Source of the DNA: Ichthyophis bannanicus
Lineage: Eukaryota; Chordata; Amphibia; Gymnophiona; Ichthyophiidae
Direction of reading: 5' to 3'
Length of the DNA stretch: 64,000 bases
NCBI GenBank assembly: GCA_033557465.1
Contig: CM066044.1
Location: 196,346,184-196,410,183 of the forward strand
In this document: positions 40,233-51,719 of the stretch, in pieces
How positions within the stretch are numbered: the stretch's first letter is position 1
How the letters are laid out: every line of letters starts with the position of its first letter
The notes under the pieces: model-generated
The model's database searches: none
Told to the model about the DNA's origin: nothing
What the model saw: the letters and a program-made list of their open reading frames with translations, nothing else
Program-made: the position numbers and the translations under genes

Positions 40233-41055
40233 GAAGGGATAACTAAGGAGATAGGCTAGATACCTTATTTCTGTATTTTATTTATCTTTTGTGCATCTTG
40301 TGCTATGTTTCTTTGCTAGCCATATATATTTTTGTTTTTTGTAAAAAAAAGTAAAAAAGGAACAAAGAGCTATTTTCAGGAGGGGAGAACTGGATAGCCT
40401 ATAGCTGAGAAGGATCCCTCTCCCTTCCTCTGGGAAGATTTAGATTTGCTGAGTCTGGGTTGTTCCCGAACCCGTAATAGGGTGAGGAGCCACTGCAGTT
40501 GAGGGTCTGCTCACTGCATTGCCGAGGTGTTCTTACTGGTGTGCGGGAGGCAGTTGGCAGTAGACTCGGCGGCCTCGACTGATCAGGAGGGCAGGTATTT
40601 GGAGGACTCTCCGTGTCCGGGCTTTTAGGCACGTGAAGTGTGCTTCAGGCCTGATTGCAGGAATGGCAGCCTAGCACTGCGTGGTAGAGACCTAGCAGAT
40701 TGGCGGTTGCGCGGGAAAGTGCAGAGCGGTTCCAACATCTCTGTGCACGCGGGAGAGACAATCTAAGCCTACAGGTTGGGGCTCTTGTTTCTCCTGAGGG
40801 TTGTGCCTTTGTTCAGGGCTGCCAGATAATTTAGAAAACACTTGGATTAGAGGGTTTTCAGTTTTGTTATTTTTTTCTTTTCTTTTCAGTTTGCCGTTTT
40901 TGAGCTGTGGGCAATAAAAAGGCTCTGAGGGGCAGTTGTTCTTTGTTTATACACTCCCCTCCCTCCCCGCATCCATTGATTTAGGAATTGGTTTAGGGAC
41001 AGCGGTAGCCCTAGGGTCCAAAAAGGAAAAAAAATTAAATAGCATAAGGTTTTTA

Positions 41056-42323
41056 ATGCCTTCTCGACCGCAGTGTCTGGTGTGTGGGACCAGGAGGGGA
41101 ACAGTCTCAGACTCTGGTATTTGCAGGGGCTGCGCACAGGAAGCCGCATCAATGGAGTGGAGCCTACAGGATAAGGTGGGCAGAACAGATCTCCCTCCCC
41201 ATCTCCAGAAGTCCAGATCTTGGGGAGTCCTCCACTACCTGCAGCGGAACCAACCCCAGGGCCAGTGGATTTGCCTGGTCCATCCATGTCTCAGACATTT
41301 TGGGAGATAAGAAGCCCTGAGGGTTTTGCGCTGGAGTTTGTTCTGCTGCTGCATAGGGTGTTCTGCATGCGCCAGCAGGACTCAGTGGAGAGCTCTGCTA
41401 TGCAGGAGCATGGAACAAAGCAGGCATCAGACCCTAAGGAGGGCGAGCCGGTCCTGCTTAAATGGTCTCGGCTCTTTGAAGACTCTCAGGGTCAGAACAA
41501 CCAGATGGAGATGATCTAGACACAGAGCTGGACTTGGAAGCTGAGGAAATGGAGGAAGGCAAGACTCCAGAACATGAAGAGCAGTCTAGGATTGTTTGCG
41601 TGTTTTGTCGGGACAAGCTGCCAGCACTCATCACTGAGTCTTTGAAGGCTCTGAATATACCCAAATATGCCCAAGGAGTGGAGGAGTGGCCTAGTGGTTG
41701 GGGCAAGGTACTTCAGGCCGGAAGGTCAGGGGTTCAAATCACACTAGAGGACAGCAACCTTGGGCCGGAAGGACTGGAGTTTCTAGTCCCACAGGTGCTC
41801 CTTGTGGTCTTGGGGAAGCCACTTAACCTTCCATAGCCCATGTTCCCTGTAAAATAGTTATCTCCAAGTTATAATGCCCTGTTCAATGTAAACCGCACTG
41901 ATGCAGAATAGTGCAGTACATAAGAGAATGTAAATAAAATAAATAAATCCCTGCCCGTGGAGGATGAGGTGCTGGAAGACCACGTGCTACAAGTGGTCCT
42001 GAGGACACAGAAAGTATTCCCAGTGCATAAGGTTGTTAGGCAGATGAGTCAGGATGAATGGGACAGGCCAGAGGTAGGTTTCAAGGGAGTGCAGACCATG
42101 ACGTGTCTGTACCTGCTGCCTGACCAGGACAGCAAGCTGTTTAGGTCTCCTAAGGTGGATGCAGCAGTCTTGGTGGTGACAAAAAAGACCACTATTCCGG
42201 TGGAAGGTAGTGCAGCGCTTAAGGATTTTTAACAGGTTTTATATAAGGATGACCAGGATAGGAGGCTGGACACATTGCTGAAACAGGCCTTTGATATCAA
42301 TGTCCTTTCACTGCAAGCCTCCA
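41056..42323 (+). pseudogene. DIRS gag, first (partial) copy
   Basis: Starts 'MPSRPQCLVCGTRRGTVSDS' with both Cys-x2-Cys pairs. It continues with 'FALEFVLLLHRVFCMRQQDS', 'RIVCVFCRDKLPALITESLK', and after a SINE 'EVGFKGVQTMTCLYLLPDQD' and 'VVTKKTTIPVEGSAALKD'. It stops at 'NVLSLQASI', where the second left terminus begins (42324). The C-terminal third is missing. Frameshifts are present. Confidence 0.8.
41678..41949 (+). mobile_element. Dimeric tRNA/CORE SINE inside DIRS gag
   Basis: Same structure as 22626-22928: 'gtggcctagtggttggggc', the doubled 'gccggaagg' block, CORE 'cttggggaagccacttaacc', and an 'aatgtaaaccgc' tail into (aaat)n. It splits gag between 'ALNIPKYAQ' and 'PVEDEVLEDHVLQ'. 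Confidence 0.85.
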
Positions 42324-42530
42324 TTCCTTAGCATCCCTCCAGTCCAGTCCCTTTCCTCTGGGTTGTGCCCCCCTTCCAGCAGCTTGGAGACTGAGCTCAT
42401 CATTAATTTGATGACCCTCTGGTATAAATACCACTGGCACCACCCACCAGCTCCAGTAAGCTCAGTCTCCAAGCAGCTGGAGGAAGGCAGTAAGCCAGGG
42501 AACAGGGCTTACTGGAGAGACTCTTGGGAA
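42324..42530 (+). repeat. Second, internal DIRS left terminus
   Basis: Starts 'ttccttagcatccctccagt', followed by 'cagcagcttggagactgagc' and a 'ggtataaata' TATA-like box at 42421. It begins abruptly in mid-gag of the first copy. Confidence 0.85.
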
Positions 42531-43228
42531 CTAGAGGGGTTAGGTTTAGGACTCCTTGGTCCTGTTGTTAGTTTATTTTTTTATTCCTATATTACCTTAA
42601 TTTTCTTTAATTTCTTTAGTTTGCTTAAATTCCTTGGTTCCTTTCTTACTCGAAGAAGGAGAGATTGTGAGCGAGATCCCCCCCTTTTCCCCCCTCTCTG
42701 GTGCGGGGGACAGGAGGAGGCTTTCAGCCGCCCGCATCAGGGGCAATGAGCCGGGAGGAGAGAGAAAGCAGAGGCGTCTCCTCTGCTCTGTGCTTGGCCG
42801 CAGAAGTACCAGCCGGCGCACAGAAGAAATCCTGCCTGTCCTTCCCGCCTTGTGCCAAAGCCCTCAAGGCAGCTGAGCACGGGGGTGGGGAATCGCTGGC
42901 GAAAGGAAGGAGCTCCCGGCGTTCAGAAGAGTGAGTTCAGGCAGGCAAGGACAGCGGCAGTGAACCACGTGGTGTGTTTGCTGACACGCGGCCGCTGACT
43001 GCGTGGCTCAACGTGGCCTAGTACAGCCTCGGGGGTGAAGCAGAACAGCTGGAGAAGGTACGCTTTTCCTTTCACCTGCCTTCTAGGGGGCAGTGCAGAG
43101 GACTCGGGGGAGCTGTTCCTGGGCCCCTTTGACTTGGTTCATTAAAAAAAAAAAGTGTGTATATATATACTTTATAGATACGTATAGAGAAGTTTAGTTT
43201 ATAGATTTGGTTTTTGTGGTAGTTCACC

Positions 43229-44760
43229 ATGCCAGGTAGACCGCAGTGTTTGGGCTGTGGGGAACGGTGTCAGAAGTCGGTGTCTGTAGAGGCTGCGTGG
43301 CAGAGGCCGCCTCGGTTGAACAGGGAATACAGATGGGTATGTCCCAGGATTTGCTGACTTCCGACTCCCAGGGATCAGGGGATCCTCTGGAAGTGGGGCA
43401 TGTGCCGGCCTCTCCTCTGCCTTTAGTCTTAGAGCAGTCGGCCCCTCTGCTGTCTCAACCCATGCCCTCTACTTCCTCGGGAATACTAGAAGGAAGAGGC
43501 TGGGGGGGTTTCTCTCTTGAATTTGTTTTGCTGCTGTATAAGGTGTTTTGTTTGTGCCAGCAGGGAGCGAGTGGGTTGTCAACCATGCAGGGACGCGTGC
43601 CTGCAAGGCAGGAAGGGGTCAAGGAGCAGGAGGAGGCGGTCGTTCCGCCTAAGCGGGCTAGACTTGCGAATGAGGATACTCACTGATCCCCTCTGTCTGA
43701 AATTCTGGAGAGCGAGGCCTCTGACGGGGGAAGATGAAGAGGAACTCGAAGAAGGAGAGATTCCAGAGGAGGATCAAACTCAGATTATTCAAGTTTTCTG
43801 TCGGGAGGAGCTCCTGGCGTTGATTGGCGAGTCCCTGAAAATGCTCAATATGGCAGCGGGCGTTCCAGCAGATGAAGAGGTGTTGGAAGACCCGCTGATT
43901 CAGGCGGTCAGGAAATCTCAGAAGGTTTTTCCAGTGCACCGGGTGGTTTGACAGATGATTCAGGAGGAATGGAATCAGCCAGGGTCCGGTTTAAGGGGGG
44001 GTGCGGTCTATGACACGCTTGTACCCCTTGCCAGAGTTGGAGAAAGAGTTGCAGTGATCGCCTAGAGTGGATGCTGCAGTGTTGGCAGTGACAAAAAAGA
44101 CGACTATACCAGTTGAGGACAGTGTGGCCCTTAAGAATACCCAGGATATGAAGCTGGATACATTACTAAAACAGGCCTTTGATTGATGTCAGTGCCCTGG
44201 CTCTCCAGGCTTCGGTTTGTGGGGCCTGGGTAGCCAGTTCTTGCCTACGGTGTTCGCAGCAGCTTCAAATGGTTGGCGACCTTTCTGGAAATGCGCAGGG
44301 GGAAGTGGTCAGGATCGAGTCGGGGGTGGCTTATCTAGCGGATAGTCAGTATGATCTCATTAGAAGCTTAGCAAAGAATATGGCTTCTGTGGTAGCTGCT
44401 CAGCGTTACCTTTGGCTGCGCAATTGGGCGGCAGATGCTTCTTCGAAAGCATGCCTCAGCAGACTTCCCTTTAAGGGGAAGTTGCTTTTTGGGGAGGATC
44501 TGGATAAATTGGTGAAGGAGCTCAGCGAGACTAAGGGAGGCAGGCTCCCTGAGGATAGGCCGAAGCAGAGCCGTACGCCCGCTCTCATGCGTAGTCAGTC
44601 GTGGGAGTTTTGGAGGTTTTGTGCGGCTAGGTCGGTGCTCTTTCAGAAGGGCCGTTTCCCCTCGTGGGGGCAGGGTTTACGGGGATTTCGGGGATTTCGG
44701 GGAGCAGGAAGGGGTTTTGGGGTCTTTTCCTCCTCCTCAGGTCCTAGGAAGCCACAATGA
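43229..44760 (+). pseudogene. DIRS gag, second copy
   Basis: Starts 'MPGRPQCLGCG'; a frameshift separates the first Cys pair from the second ('VCRGCVAEAASVEQG'). Then 'FSLEFVLLLYKVFCLCQQGA', 'QIIQVFCREELLALIGESLK', 'VLEDPLIQAVRKSQKVFPVH' and, from 44179, 'ALALQASVCGAWVASSCLRC'. The Arg/Gly/Phe-rich tail ('FRGFRGAGRGFGVFSSS') ends at 44760. At least three frames. Confidence 0.82.
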
Positions 44761-44865
44761 GACAACGGGGGCCCGGGAGGGAGTTCTGCCTGTGGGGGCC
44801 GTCTAAGGCAGTTTTTCTCTGCCTGGGCCTGGGCCCGGGTCACGTCTGATCAATGGGTTCTGGAG

Positions 44866-47068
44866 GTGGTCCGTGAAGGATATGCCCTCGAGTTTGCAAG
44901 ACCAGTTGTTCCTGCGTTTGTGCAGTCTCCTTGCAGATCCCCGGCAAAGGTTGCAGCAGTGGAGGACATGCTCGCACGGCTGCTATTGTTGGGGGCGGTT
45001 GTACTGGTTCCCTTAGACCAGTATGATTGTGATCGATACTCCATTTATTTTGTATTTCCCAAGAAGGAAGGTTCCTTTCTACCAATCCTCGACCTAAAAT
45101 GGCTCAATTGTTGTCTCAGGGTTCCTCACTTTTGCATGGAAACTCTGAAGTCCATGATTGTGGCTGTCCGGCAGGGAGAGTTTCTGACGTCTCTAGATCT
45201 CACAGAGATGTATTTGCATATTCCCGTACACAGGTCACATCAGCAGTTTCTGCGGTTTGCTGTGCCAAGGGGACATTTTCAGTTTCAAGCTTTGCCATTT
45301 GGCCTGGCGAAGGCCCCGCGGACCTTCACCAAGGTGATGGTCGTGGTGGCCACGGCACTTCGCAAGGAAGGGATCTTGGTCCACCTGTATCTCAACGACT
45401 GGCTGATCCGGGCAAAGTCCAAGGCAGAGAGTCAGAAGGCAACGGCCAGAGGGTTCGGACTCCTGAGGGAGCTGGGATGGGTGCCAAAAAATGAGAGCTG
45501 CTTCCGCCCGATTCTTGATCTCAAGGGTGTGAACCACTGTCTCCGGGTGCCACACTTCCACATGGAAACACTGAGATCAGTTATTGTGGCGGTATGGATT
45601 GCGGAATTCCTGACTTTGCTCGACCTCACGGAGGTATATCTGCACATCCCCATCCATTCAGAAGATCAGCAGTTTCTTTGCTTTGCGGTACCAAGGGGCC
45701 ATTTTCAGTTTCAAGCTTTGCTCTTCGGGCTGGCAATCACCCCACAAACCTTCACCAAGGTCATGGTGGTGGTGGCAGCAGCACTCCGCGAGGAGGGTGT
45801 TTTCATCCACCCATACCTGGATGACTGGCTGATCCAGGTGAAGTCCAGGGAAGACAGCAAAAGAGCAATGACACAGGTTCTGGAGTTCCTCTGAAGACTA
45901 GGCTGGGGGTCAACTGGGCCAAGAGCCAGTTGCAACCGACTCGGGAGCTGGAGTATTTGGGGGTGCGCTTCGATACCCACATGGACAGGGTATTCCTGCA
46001 GGAACTCTGGAGGTTGATTCGCCAGTTTCTGCACAGGGCAAAACTTCGACTTGGCATTATCTATAAGTGCTGGGGACCATGACAGCCACTCTCGAGCTCG
46101 CCCCATGGGCAAGGGTGCACATACAACTGCTGCAGAGGGCCTTGCTCTGCTGGTGGTCCCATCAGAGTCAGCCTCTGTCTCAAACACTTCCCTGTCCAGG
46201 CAGCACCAGGAAAGCACTAAAGTGGTGGCTCTGTCCTGGGAACCTGGAAGGGGGCATGCTGCTCAAGTCCCTAAACTGGGTTCCGCTGATGACAGATGCC
46301 AATCTATCTGTTTGGGAGCCCATTGCGATGGGAATTTTGTGCAGGGACCGTGGAGCCCGCAGGAGGCCCGGTTATCGATCAACAGGCTTGAAATGCGGGT
46401 GGTGACTTTGGCGCTAGAAAGATTCGAGCCATGGTTGCAGGGCAGAGCAGTCCGAGTATGAACCGACAATGCGACCATGGTGGCGTACATCAACCAGCAC
46501 GGAGACACAGGCAGTGCGGCCCTGAAGGATGAGGTCAGCAGGCTGTTCAAATGGGCAGAAATTCACTTCCAGGCATTGTCGACTGCGCACGTAGCGAGGG
46601 TCAACAATGTGACGGCAGACTACCTCAGCCGAGTAAGAGTGGATGCCAGAGAGTGGCAGCTAAACTAGGAAGTCTTTGAGAAGATAGTAGGTTGGTGGGG
46701 CACACCAGTCATGGACCCGATGGCGACGTTCGAGTCAGCAAAGGCCGGTCGGTTTTTCAGCAGAAGAAGAGAGAGGATGTCCGAGGGACTGGATGCACTA
46801 ATCCAGCACTAGCCCGAGGAGGGTCTTCTCTATGACTTTCCCCCATGGGTGCTCATAGGATGAGTAGCTCAATGGATAGAGGCGCACAGGGAGTTAGTGA
46901 TTCTGGTGGCACCGGACTGGTCCAGATGCCCGTGGTATGCCGACCTGGTTCGAATTCTGGCAGATCGACAATGGCGACTCCCCATCTAGGAGGATCTCTT
47001 GAAGCAGGGGCCACTGTCCCAGGTCGATCGATTCTCGCTTACGGCATGGCTCTTGAAAGGGCACAGTT
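44866..47068 (+). pseudogene. DIRS RT-RNase H-methyltransferase with duplicated RT core
   Basis: 'WVLEVVREGYALEF' begins the conserved part. The RT segment from 'FLPILDLKWLNCCLRVPHFC' to 'RELGWVPK' (ends about 45490) is followed in frame by a second, divergent version from 'CFRPILDLKGVNHCLRVPHF' to 'VLEFL' (45894, stop). Motif C is 'YLNDWL' in the first and 'YLDDWL' in the second. After the stop come 'LEYLGVRFDTHMDRVFLQEL', RNase H 'PLMTDANLSVWEPIAMG', 'NRLEMRVVTLALERFEP', 'TDNATMVAYINQHGDTGSAA' and 'NVTADYLSRVRVDAREW', then methyltransferase-like 'VMDPMATFESAKAGRFFSRR'. Several frameshifts and stops. Confidence 0.85.
45080..45900 (+). repeat. In-frame duplication of RT palm (offset 426 bp)
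   Basis: Corresponding positions lie 426 bases (142 codons) apart. Copies share motifs A and B but differ at roughly a quarter of bases by eye, so they are probably two diverged family members joined together and not a fresh tandem duplication. Confidence 0.85.
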
Positions 47069-48323
47069 GAGGAAGAAAGGTTATTCAGCCTCAGTAATAA
47101 AAATCATGTTACAAGCCTGGAGGAAATCTAAGAGCCTGGCATATATCCGGCACTTTGAGTCATGGTGTGGGGAGAGGCAGAGGCATCCTCCCACGGCCTC
47201 CGTGGCAGACATCTTGTTGTTTTTGCAATCCGGGTACAATAAAAGCTTAGAAGCCAGCTCCTTGAGAGTGCAGCTGGCAGTGATTGCCTGCTATCGGGGG
47301 AAGGTCTGCAGGGTGGCCTTAGGCACACACCCTGATGTGCTGAGATTCCTGTGGGTGGTGAGCCATCTCCGCCCTCTGTGGTGGATGGTGGTACTGCCTT
47401 GAGATCTCAATTTGATGCTTACGGCACTGTCAGGAGACTACTTTGAGCCACTGAGTAGGGCTTCCTTGAAGGATTTAATGCTGAAGATTGTATTCTTAGT
47501 GGCGATCTGTTTGGCTCACAGGAATTCGGAGCTTCAGGCCCTGTTGTGCTGGGAACCATTCTTTTCCTTCTCCAAGGAGAGAAGGTGGTTTTGCACCCGT
47601 TCCTTCATTTTTGCCAAAGGTGATGTCGGATTTTCATGTGAACCAGGTGGTGGCCTTACCGGCTCTGAGTGCGGCAGGGGGCTCTGACTCTCCACAGCTT
47701 CTTCGCTTAGATGCAAGAAGAGTCCTGCGAAGCTACTTGAAGAGGACAGCCTCCTTTCGGAAGTCGGATCATCTCTTCATGCTGTTTGGAGGGCCGTGCA
47801 TAGGTACGGCAGTAGCAAAGGCCACTATTTCCAAGTGGATTAGGGAAGCAATCGCATCTGCATACATCCTGAAAGGTAAAGAAGTGCCGGCGGGATTGTG
47901 AGTGCATTCCACGAGAGCTCAGGCAGCCTCATGGGCCGAGCATAGCTTGGTGCCTCCAGTGGAGATTTGTAGGGCAGCAACAAGTGGAGGAATAGCCTAG
48001 TGGTTAGAGTAACTGCCTCATACCCAGAAGATTAAGAGTTTGATTCCCACTGGCACTCCTTGTGACCTTGGGCAAGTCACTTTGCCCTCCATTGCCTTGG
48101 AAGAAAAGGCTGGCAATCTACTTCCGGTGATACATTGCCAAGAAAACCCAGAGGTAGCTGGGTTGCTATGAGTCAACACTGACTTGATGGCACTTTAAAA
48201 AAAAAAACTTGGTTATTGCTTCATACATTTGCAAAGCATTATTGCCTGGATGTTCAGGCAGTGGGGGATGCTCGCTTTGGATTGGCAGTGCTTCAGGCTG
48301 ATTGTAAGGCTCCCTCCCGGTAG
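47020..48323 (+). pseudogene. DIRS tyrosine recombinase, SINE-interrupted
   Basis: 'SILAYGMALERAQLRKKGYS' and 'SVIKIMLQAWRKSKSLAYI' open the domain. Then 'SRASLKDLMLKIVFLVAICL' and 'AHRNSELQAL', where the first catalytic Arg region reads A-H-R-N-S-E-L. After a frameshift come 'LDARRVLRSYLKRTASFRKS' and 'KATISKWIREAIASAYILKG'. A stop precedes 'HSTRAQAASWAE' (His-x-x-Arg retained), and 'VPPVEICRAAT' runs into the SINE at 47985. The Tyr region follows the SINE, about 48210-48260. The frame ends at TAG 48321-48323. Confidence 0.82.
47985..48206 (+). mobile_element. tRNA/CORE SINE with RTE-type tail
   Basis: Head 'aatagcctagtggttagagt' with B-box-like 'gagtttgattcccactgg', CORE 'ccttgggcaagtcactttgc', then a tail 'gggttgctatgagtcaacac' plus 'tgacttgatggcacttt' and A11. 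The tail matches the RTE 3' end in this window (26548-26590), not the L2-like tail of the other SINEs. It sits in the recombinase frame. Confidence 0.82.
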
Positions 48324-48344
48324 TTGTCTGCTATGATACATCTC

Positions 48345-48448
48345 AAAGGTGCGGGACTGGACTGGAGAGACAATAAGGAAAGAGAAATTAGACTTACCTG
48401 CTATTTGTTGTTCCTTGAGAAACTCTAATCCAGTTCCGGATCCCTTCC
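48345..48448 (+). repeat. DIRS internal complementary region (chimeric copy)
   Basis: 'gggactggactggagagaca' and 'ataaggaa' are the inverse of a left end; 'agagaaattagacttacctg' onwards is the inverse of the right end at 48910-48954. The left half mixes features of both left ends in this element. Confidence 0.85.
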
Positions 48449-48769
48449 TATGCGTTTTCTGTGTTAGTAGGTCGACAACCTGGTCCCAAAGCGGCGGACT
48501 TGACAGGAGGAATCCGAGTGTGGGATGTGTCCCATGTCGTGGGGGGAGGGGGTTCATACCGGAAGGGCTGTAGGTCATTTGCTGCCAAGAGCCGCTTGCT
48601 CCTGGGTTGCTTGAGCGCCTCTCAGGTAAGCCTCTTCATCCTGAAAGGGGGAACAGGGATCCTGCCCGGAGGGTGGGGAGAGGGGGTAACCTTTTAGATA
48701 GAGGTAAGACTGTTTGTTGAACTGTTTAACTACTTATTTGTTGCTCTTGTGAGTCTGCTTTGCTAGTAG

Positions 48770-48954
48770 GTACTGGGGCTGGTAGGTGGTGCCAGCTACA
48801 TAATTACACTGGTATCATCAGAAAGATGACATGCTCAGTCTCCAAGCTGCTGGAAGAGATACACTATCCAGAGGTACCCACTACCCAGAGGTGCAGGATT
48901 GGACTGGAGTTCCTCAAGGAACAACAATTAGCAGGTAAGTCTAATTTCTCTTTC
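48770..48954 (+). repeat. DIRS right inverted terminal repeat (chimeric copy)
   Basis: Reverse complement of the outer left repeat, with a terminal extension 'gcaggtaagtctaatttctc' that parallels the right end of the intact copy. Confidence 0.82.
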
Positions 48955-49604
48955 TTGCATATAGCCAAACTTTACACTGTTTTATGAATAATTAAATATT
49001 TATCAGTGAATCAAACATTCTCTGGCATAATTTCCAGAGTCAGTAAAAACAGAGGCAAGAAACAACTGCACTCAGTTAATATAAGCAAAAAGAAGAAGGT
49101 GTACAATAAATACAGAAAAAAATAAGTAATAAATAAAGCCATATTTATTAACGGTAAAAAGCAGCAATATTATGTCATGGACATGTAAACACAGAAACAT
49201 GAACTGGGTATGAGCTTGTTATTTATAATGGTCTGCCAAAGTGAATCAAGGTGCCCAACATATTTCTGTGTAACACCTGTATCAAGAGACTTATTTAAAT
49301 CAGCTTATGTGTACAAACGGACAACCAAACTGAACAGTCGGGCAAAGGGTCTAGATAAGAAGGGGGCCGGGGCAAAGAGAAGAAAAGAAAAAAGAAAAGT
49401 TAAAATCACTTCAAAATGAAAACTAAAATTATTTAATCCAAATAATTAGGAAAACGCTTACCTCAATGGGAACACCTCAAAATTTGTGCAATTCAAACAA
49501 TAAAAATATGAGAGGCTCCTAACTACACATCAAAAACATATAAATAAAAACAAGAAAAATCATTCAAAACCTACACATTTAAATAATAATATAATACTCC
49601 CCTG
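48955..49604. other. No recognisable feature
   Basis: A-rich, low-complexity sequence between two DIRS copies. 'gtgcccaacatatttctgtg' hints at a decayed retroelement but nothing can be assigned. Confidence 0.45.
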
Positions 49605-49762
49605 GGCCGGGTTTCCTCTTGACAGAGAGACCCCTCAAGCGTCAGAGCCAACTTATGGCCTTTGGTGCACTGTCAGCTCCATAGTCCAAGGTATATTGGC
49701 AGGTCCTTTCATCCACCCGTGGTCTAAGGCACCTGCCTTGGAGCTGATTCCTTGGACAAGAG

Positions 49763-49942
49763 TAGGGGTTCTCGACCTAGTCCTCAGGACACACCTAGTC
49801 AGTCAGGTTTTCAAGATAACTACATGAATATGCATGAGAGAGATTTGCATAAAATTGAGGCAGTGCATGCAGATCTCTCTCATGCATATTCATTGTGATT
49901 ATCCTGAAAGGTGTGTCCCTAGAGCTGGGTTGAGAACTACTG
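49763..49942. mobile_element. Foldback hAT-type MITE (180 bp)
   Basis: Ends 'taggggttctcgacctagtc' and 'gctgggttgagaactactg' are inverted repeats, and the halves mirror each other through 'gaatatgcatgagagagatt' and 'atctctctcatgcatattc'. Flanks 'gacaagag' and 'gactagat' are a degraded 8-bp duplication (6 of 8). It splits the DIRS RT where the intact copy reads L-E-L-V-P-W-A-R-A-H-M-R-P-L-Q. Confidence 0.82.
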
Positions 49943-49949
49943 GACTAGA

Positions 49950-51640
49950 TTTAAATATGCGACCACTGCAGAGGTACCTGCTAACCTGGTTTCCTGGTTC
50001 CCGGCTGTTAGACCAGGCCCTTCCTTTCCCCTAGCAGATCAAGGAGCAATTAAAGTGGTGGTTGCCTTTCCACCATCTGATGGCTGGGATGCTGTTGGAA
50101 GCACTGGATTGTGTGATTATCACCTTAATTGCCAGCCTGTAGGGTTGGGGTGTACAGTGCCTGGACAGTTGGCCTAGGGACTGGTCTCCTCAGGAGGTCT
50201 CCTTGGCAGTCATCCACTTGGAGGAAAGAGTGATCCAACTGGTCTAGAGAAGCTCAGGCTTTCTCTAGTGGGCAAAGTGGTCTGGGAGTTCTTAGACAGT
50301 GCCATGGGATGCAGAGCTCGCAGTGCCAGAGTAGATCTCGAGGTAGTGGAGCTGTGTTGTTTGAGTAAAGGAGCATCCAATTGTCCTGTCTGCAGCACCC
50401 TTTGAAACCATGGACAATATGCAGGCTGACTTCTGATTTGTAACTCCAAGGATCCGGGTAAGTGAGAGTTCAACCTTCACACATATGATCTCTTAGTGCA
50501 AAGACGGAGCCTTCCATTGTTCCATTTGATGGCCTGTCTGTAGAATGCCAATGTAAAGAGCTAGTTCAGTCACAAGAATGATCCATGGATGGCAGGCATT
50601 GATGCCGTACTTCAAGAATGGTCTTGAGAAAGGATGCTGTATATGTCCCTTCCTGGTCCTTGGTGGGCAGTCTTTTGTACAGAATTTGGGCTCTTTTAGA
50701 CCTGGTGATCCTAGTGGTTCTGGACTGGCCTCACAGCCTGTGCTTTGTGGTTTTCATATTCCATTGGGCATGGTCCATCTCTTGCAATCTCAAGAGATAG
50801 GACCTAACTGTGGCAGGGGCTGGTAATAAAGATTGCCAATCTCTTCTCACTTATGGCCTGGCCCTCGTGCATAAGCTGTACAAGAAGGGCTATTCTGGAG
50901 CGGAAATAGACAACCTGCTTAAGGCCTAAATAGTATCTATGTACTTATCTTATGTGAAAACTCCTTTTGCAGCCTGACCTGGACCAGGGCTTTCCATGCT
51001 TCAGGTGATGGTCCATTTGTGCTACAGGAGTCACATCCAAGGGATTTCACTAGTATCTCCTGTTTCCTCAGGGAAGTGAAGCAGTTCTGTCCACCAGTGT
51101 GCCCTGTTTTGCCTCAGTGGAGTCTCTCTGAGGTTGAAGGCTCTGAAAAAGGCCCCTCTTTGCTTTGTGAGACCTCTCTCATGGATCTAACTCTTAAGAT
51201 GGTTTTCCTGGGAGCTCTAGCCAGGCAGGTATTCAAACTACAGACCATGTCTTGCAGGGGATCGTTCTTGATCATATCAACAGCTTCTGTCTCCTGGTGG
51301 ACTATGCTGTATTTCTTATAAAGGCGCTTTCCCACCCCCCACCCCCCACTCCCTTACCCACCTTTTCATCTTGACCAGACTATTCTGCCTTCCCTTTCAG
51401 AAAAGGATCTTTGGAAGGAACTGTCACTGCATCTGTTGGGTGTTGGAGGGTGTTGATCAGAACCATGACAATTGCTAGTTACTTCTGCTGGTTGGATCAT
51501 CTTTTGCCATCCTCTGTGGTCTGAGGGCAGGACTTGCAGTGGCTAAAGCCTCTTGCCCACTGGCTTGCAAGGCCATTAGGTCATTGGTACACCTTTATTG
51601 CCCAACAGCTTGTGGAGACTATTTGGCCAGAGTACATCTT
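49950..51640 (+). pseudogene. DIRS RT/RNase H and recombinase remnant before the CR1 insertion
   Basis: 'MRPLQRYLLTWFPGSRLLDQ' equals the RT-thumb of the intact copy. RNase H is barely legible around 50100-50480. The recombinase begins about 50850 ('LTYGLALVHKLYKKGYSGAE' read across a frameshift) and 'TSLMDLTLKMVFLGALARQV' with 'FKLQTMSC' matches the first-Arg region, though the Arg itself is altered. The remainder of the domain (His box, Tyr) resumes after the CR1 insertion at 54237-54400. Confidence 0.65.
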
Positions 51641-51719
51641 TATTGCCCACTGGCTCTAGGAGACCATTTAGTCAGTGTTCATTCTGGTTAGTAGCATGAG
51701 TGAGTCAGGGTCAGTGTCA

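Larger units (their letters stand above)
40039..48954 (+). mobile_element. Chimeric DIRS element with duplicated left end and gag (8.9 kb)
   Basis: Order: left repeat (40039), gag fragment, second left repeat (42324), second gag, RT with duplicated core, RNase H, methyltransferase-like, recombinase, internal complementary region (48345-48448), right repeat (to 48954). The right repeat matches the outer left repeat ('gcatgtcatctttctgat') better than the inner one, which reads 'ctcatcattaatttgatg' there. So the outer ends belong together and the inner left end comes from another family member. SINEs interrupt gag (41678) and the recombinase (47985). All frames are broken. Confidence 0.82.
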
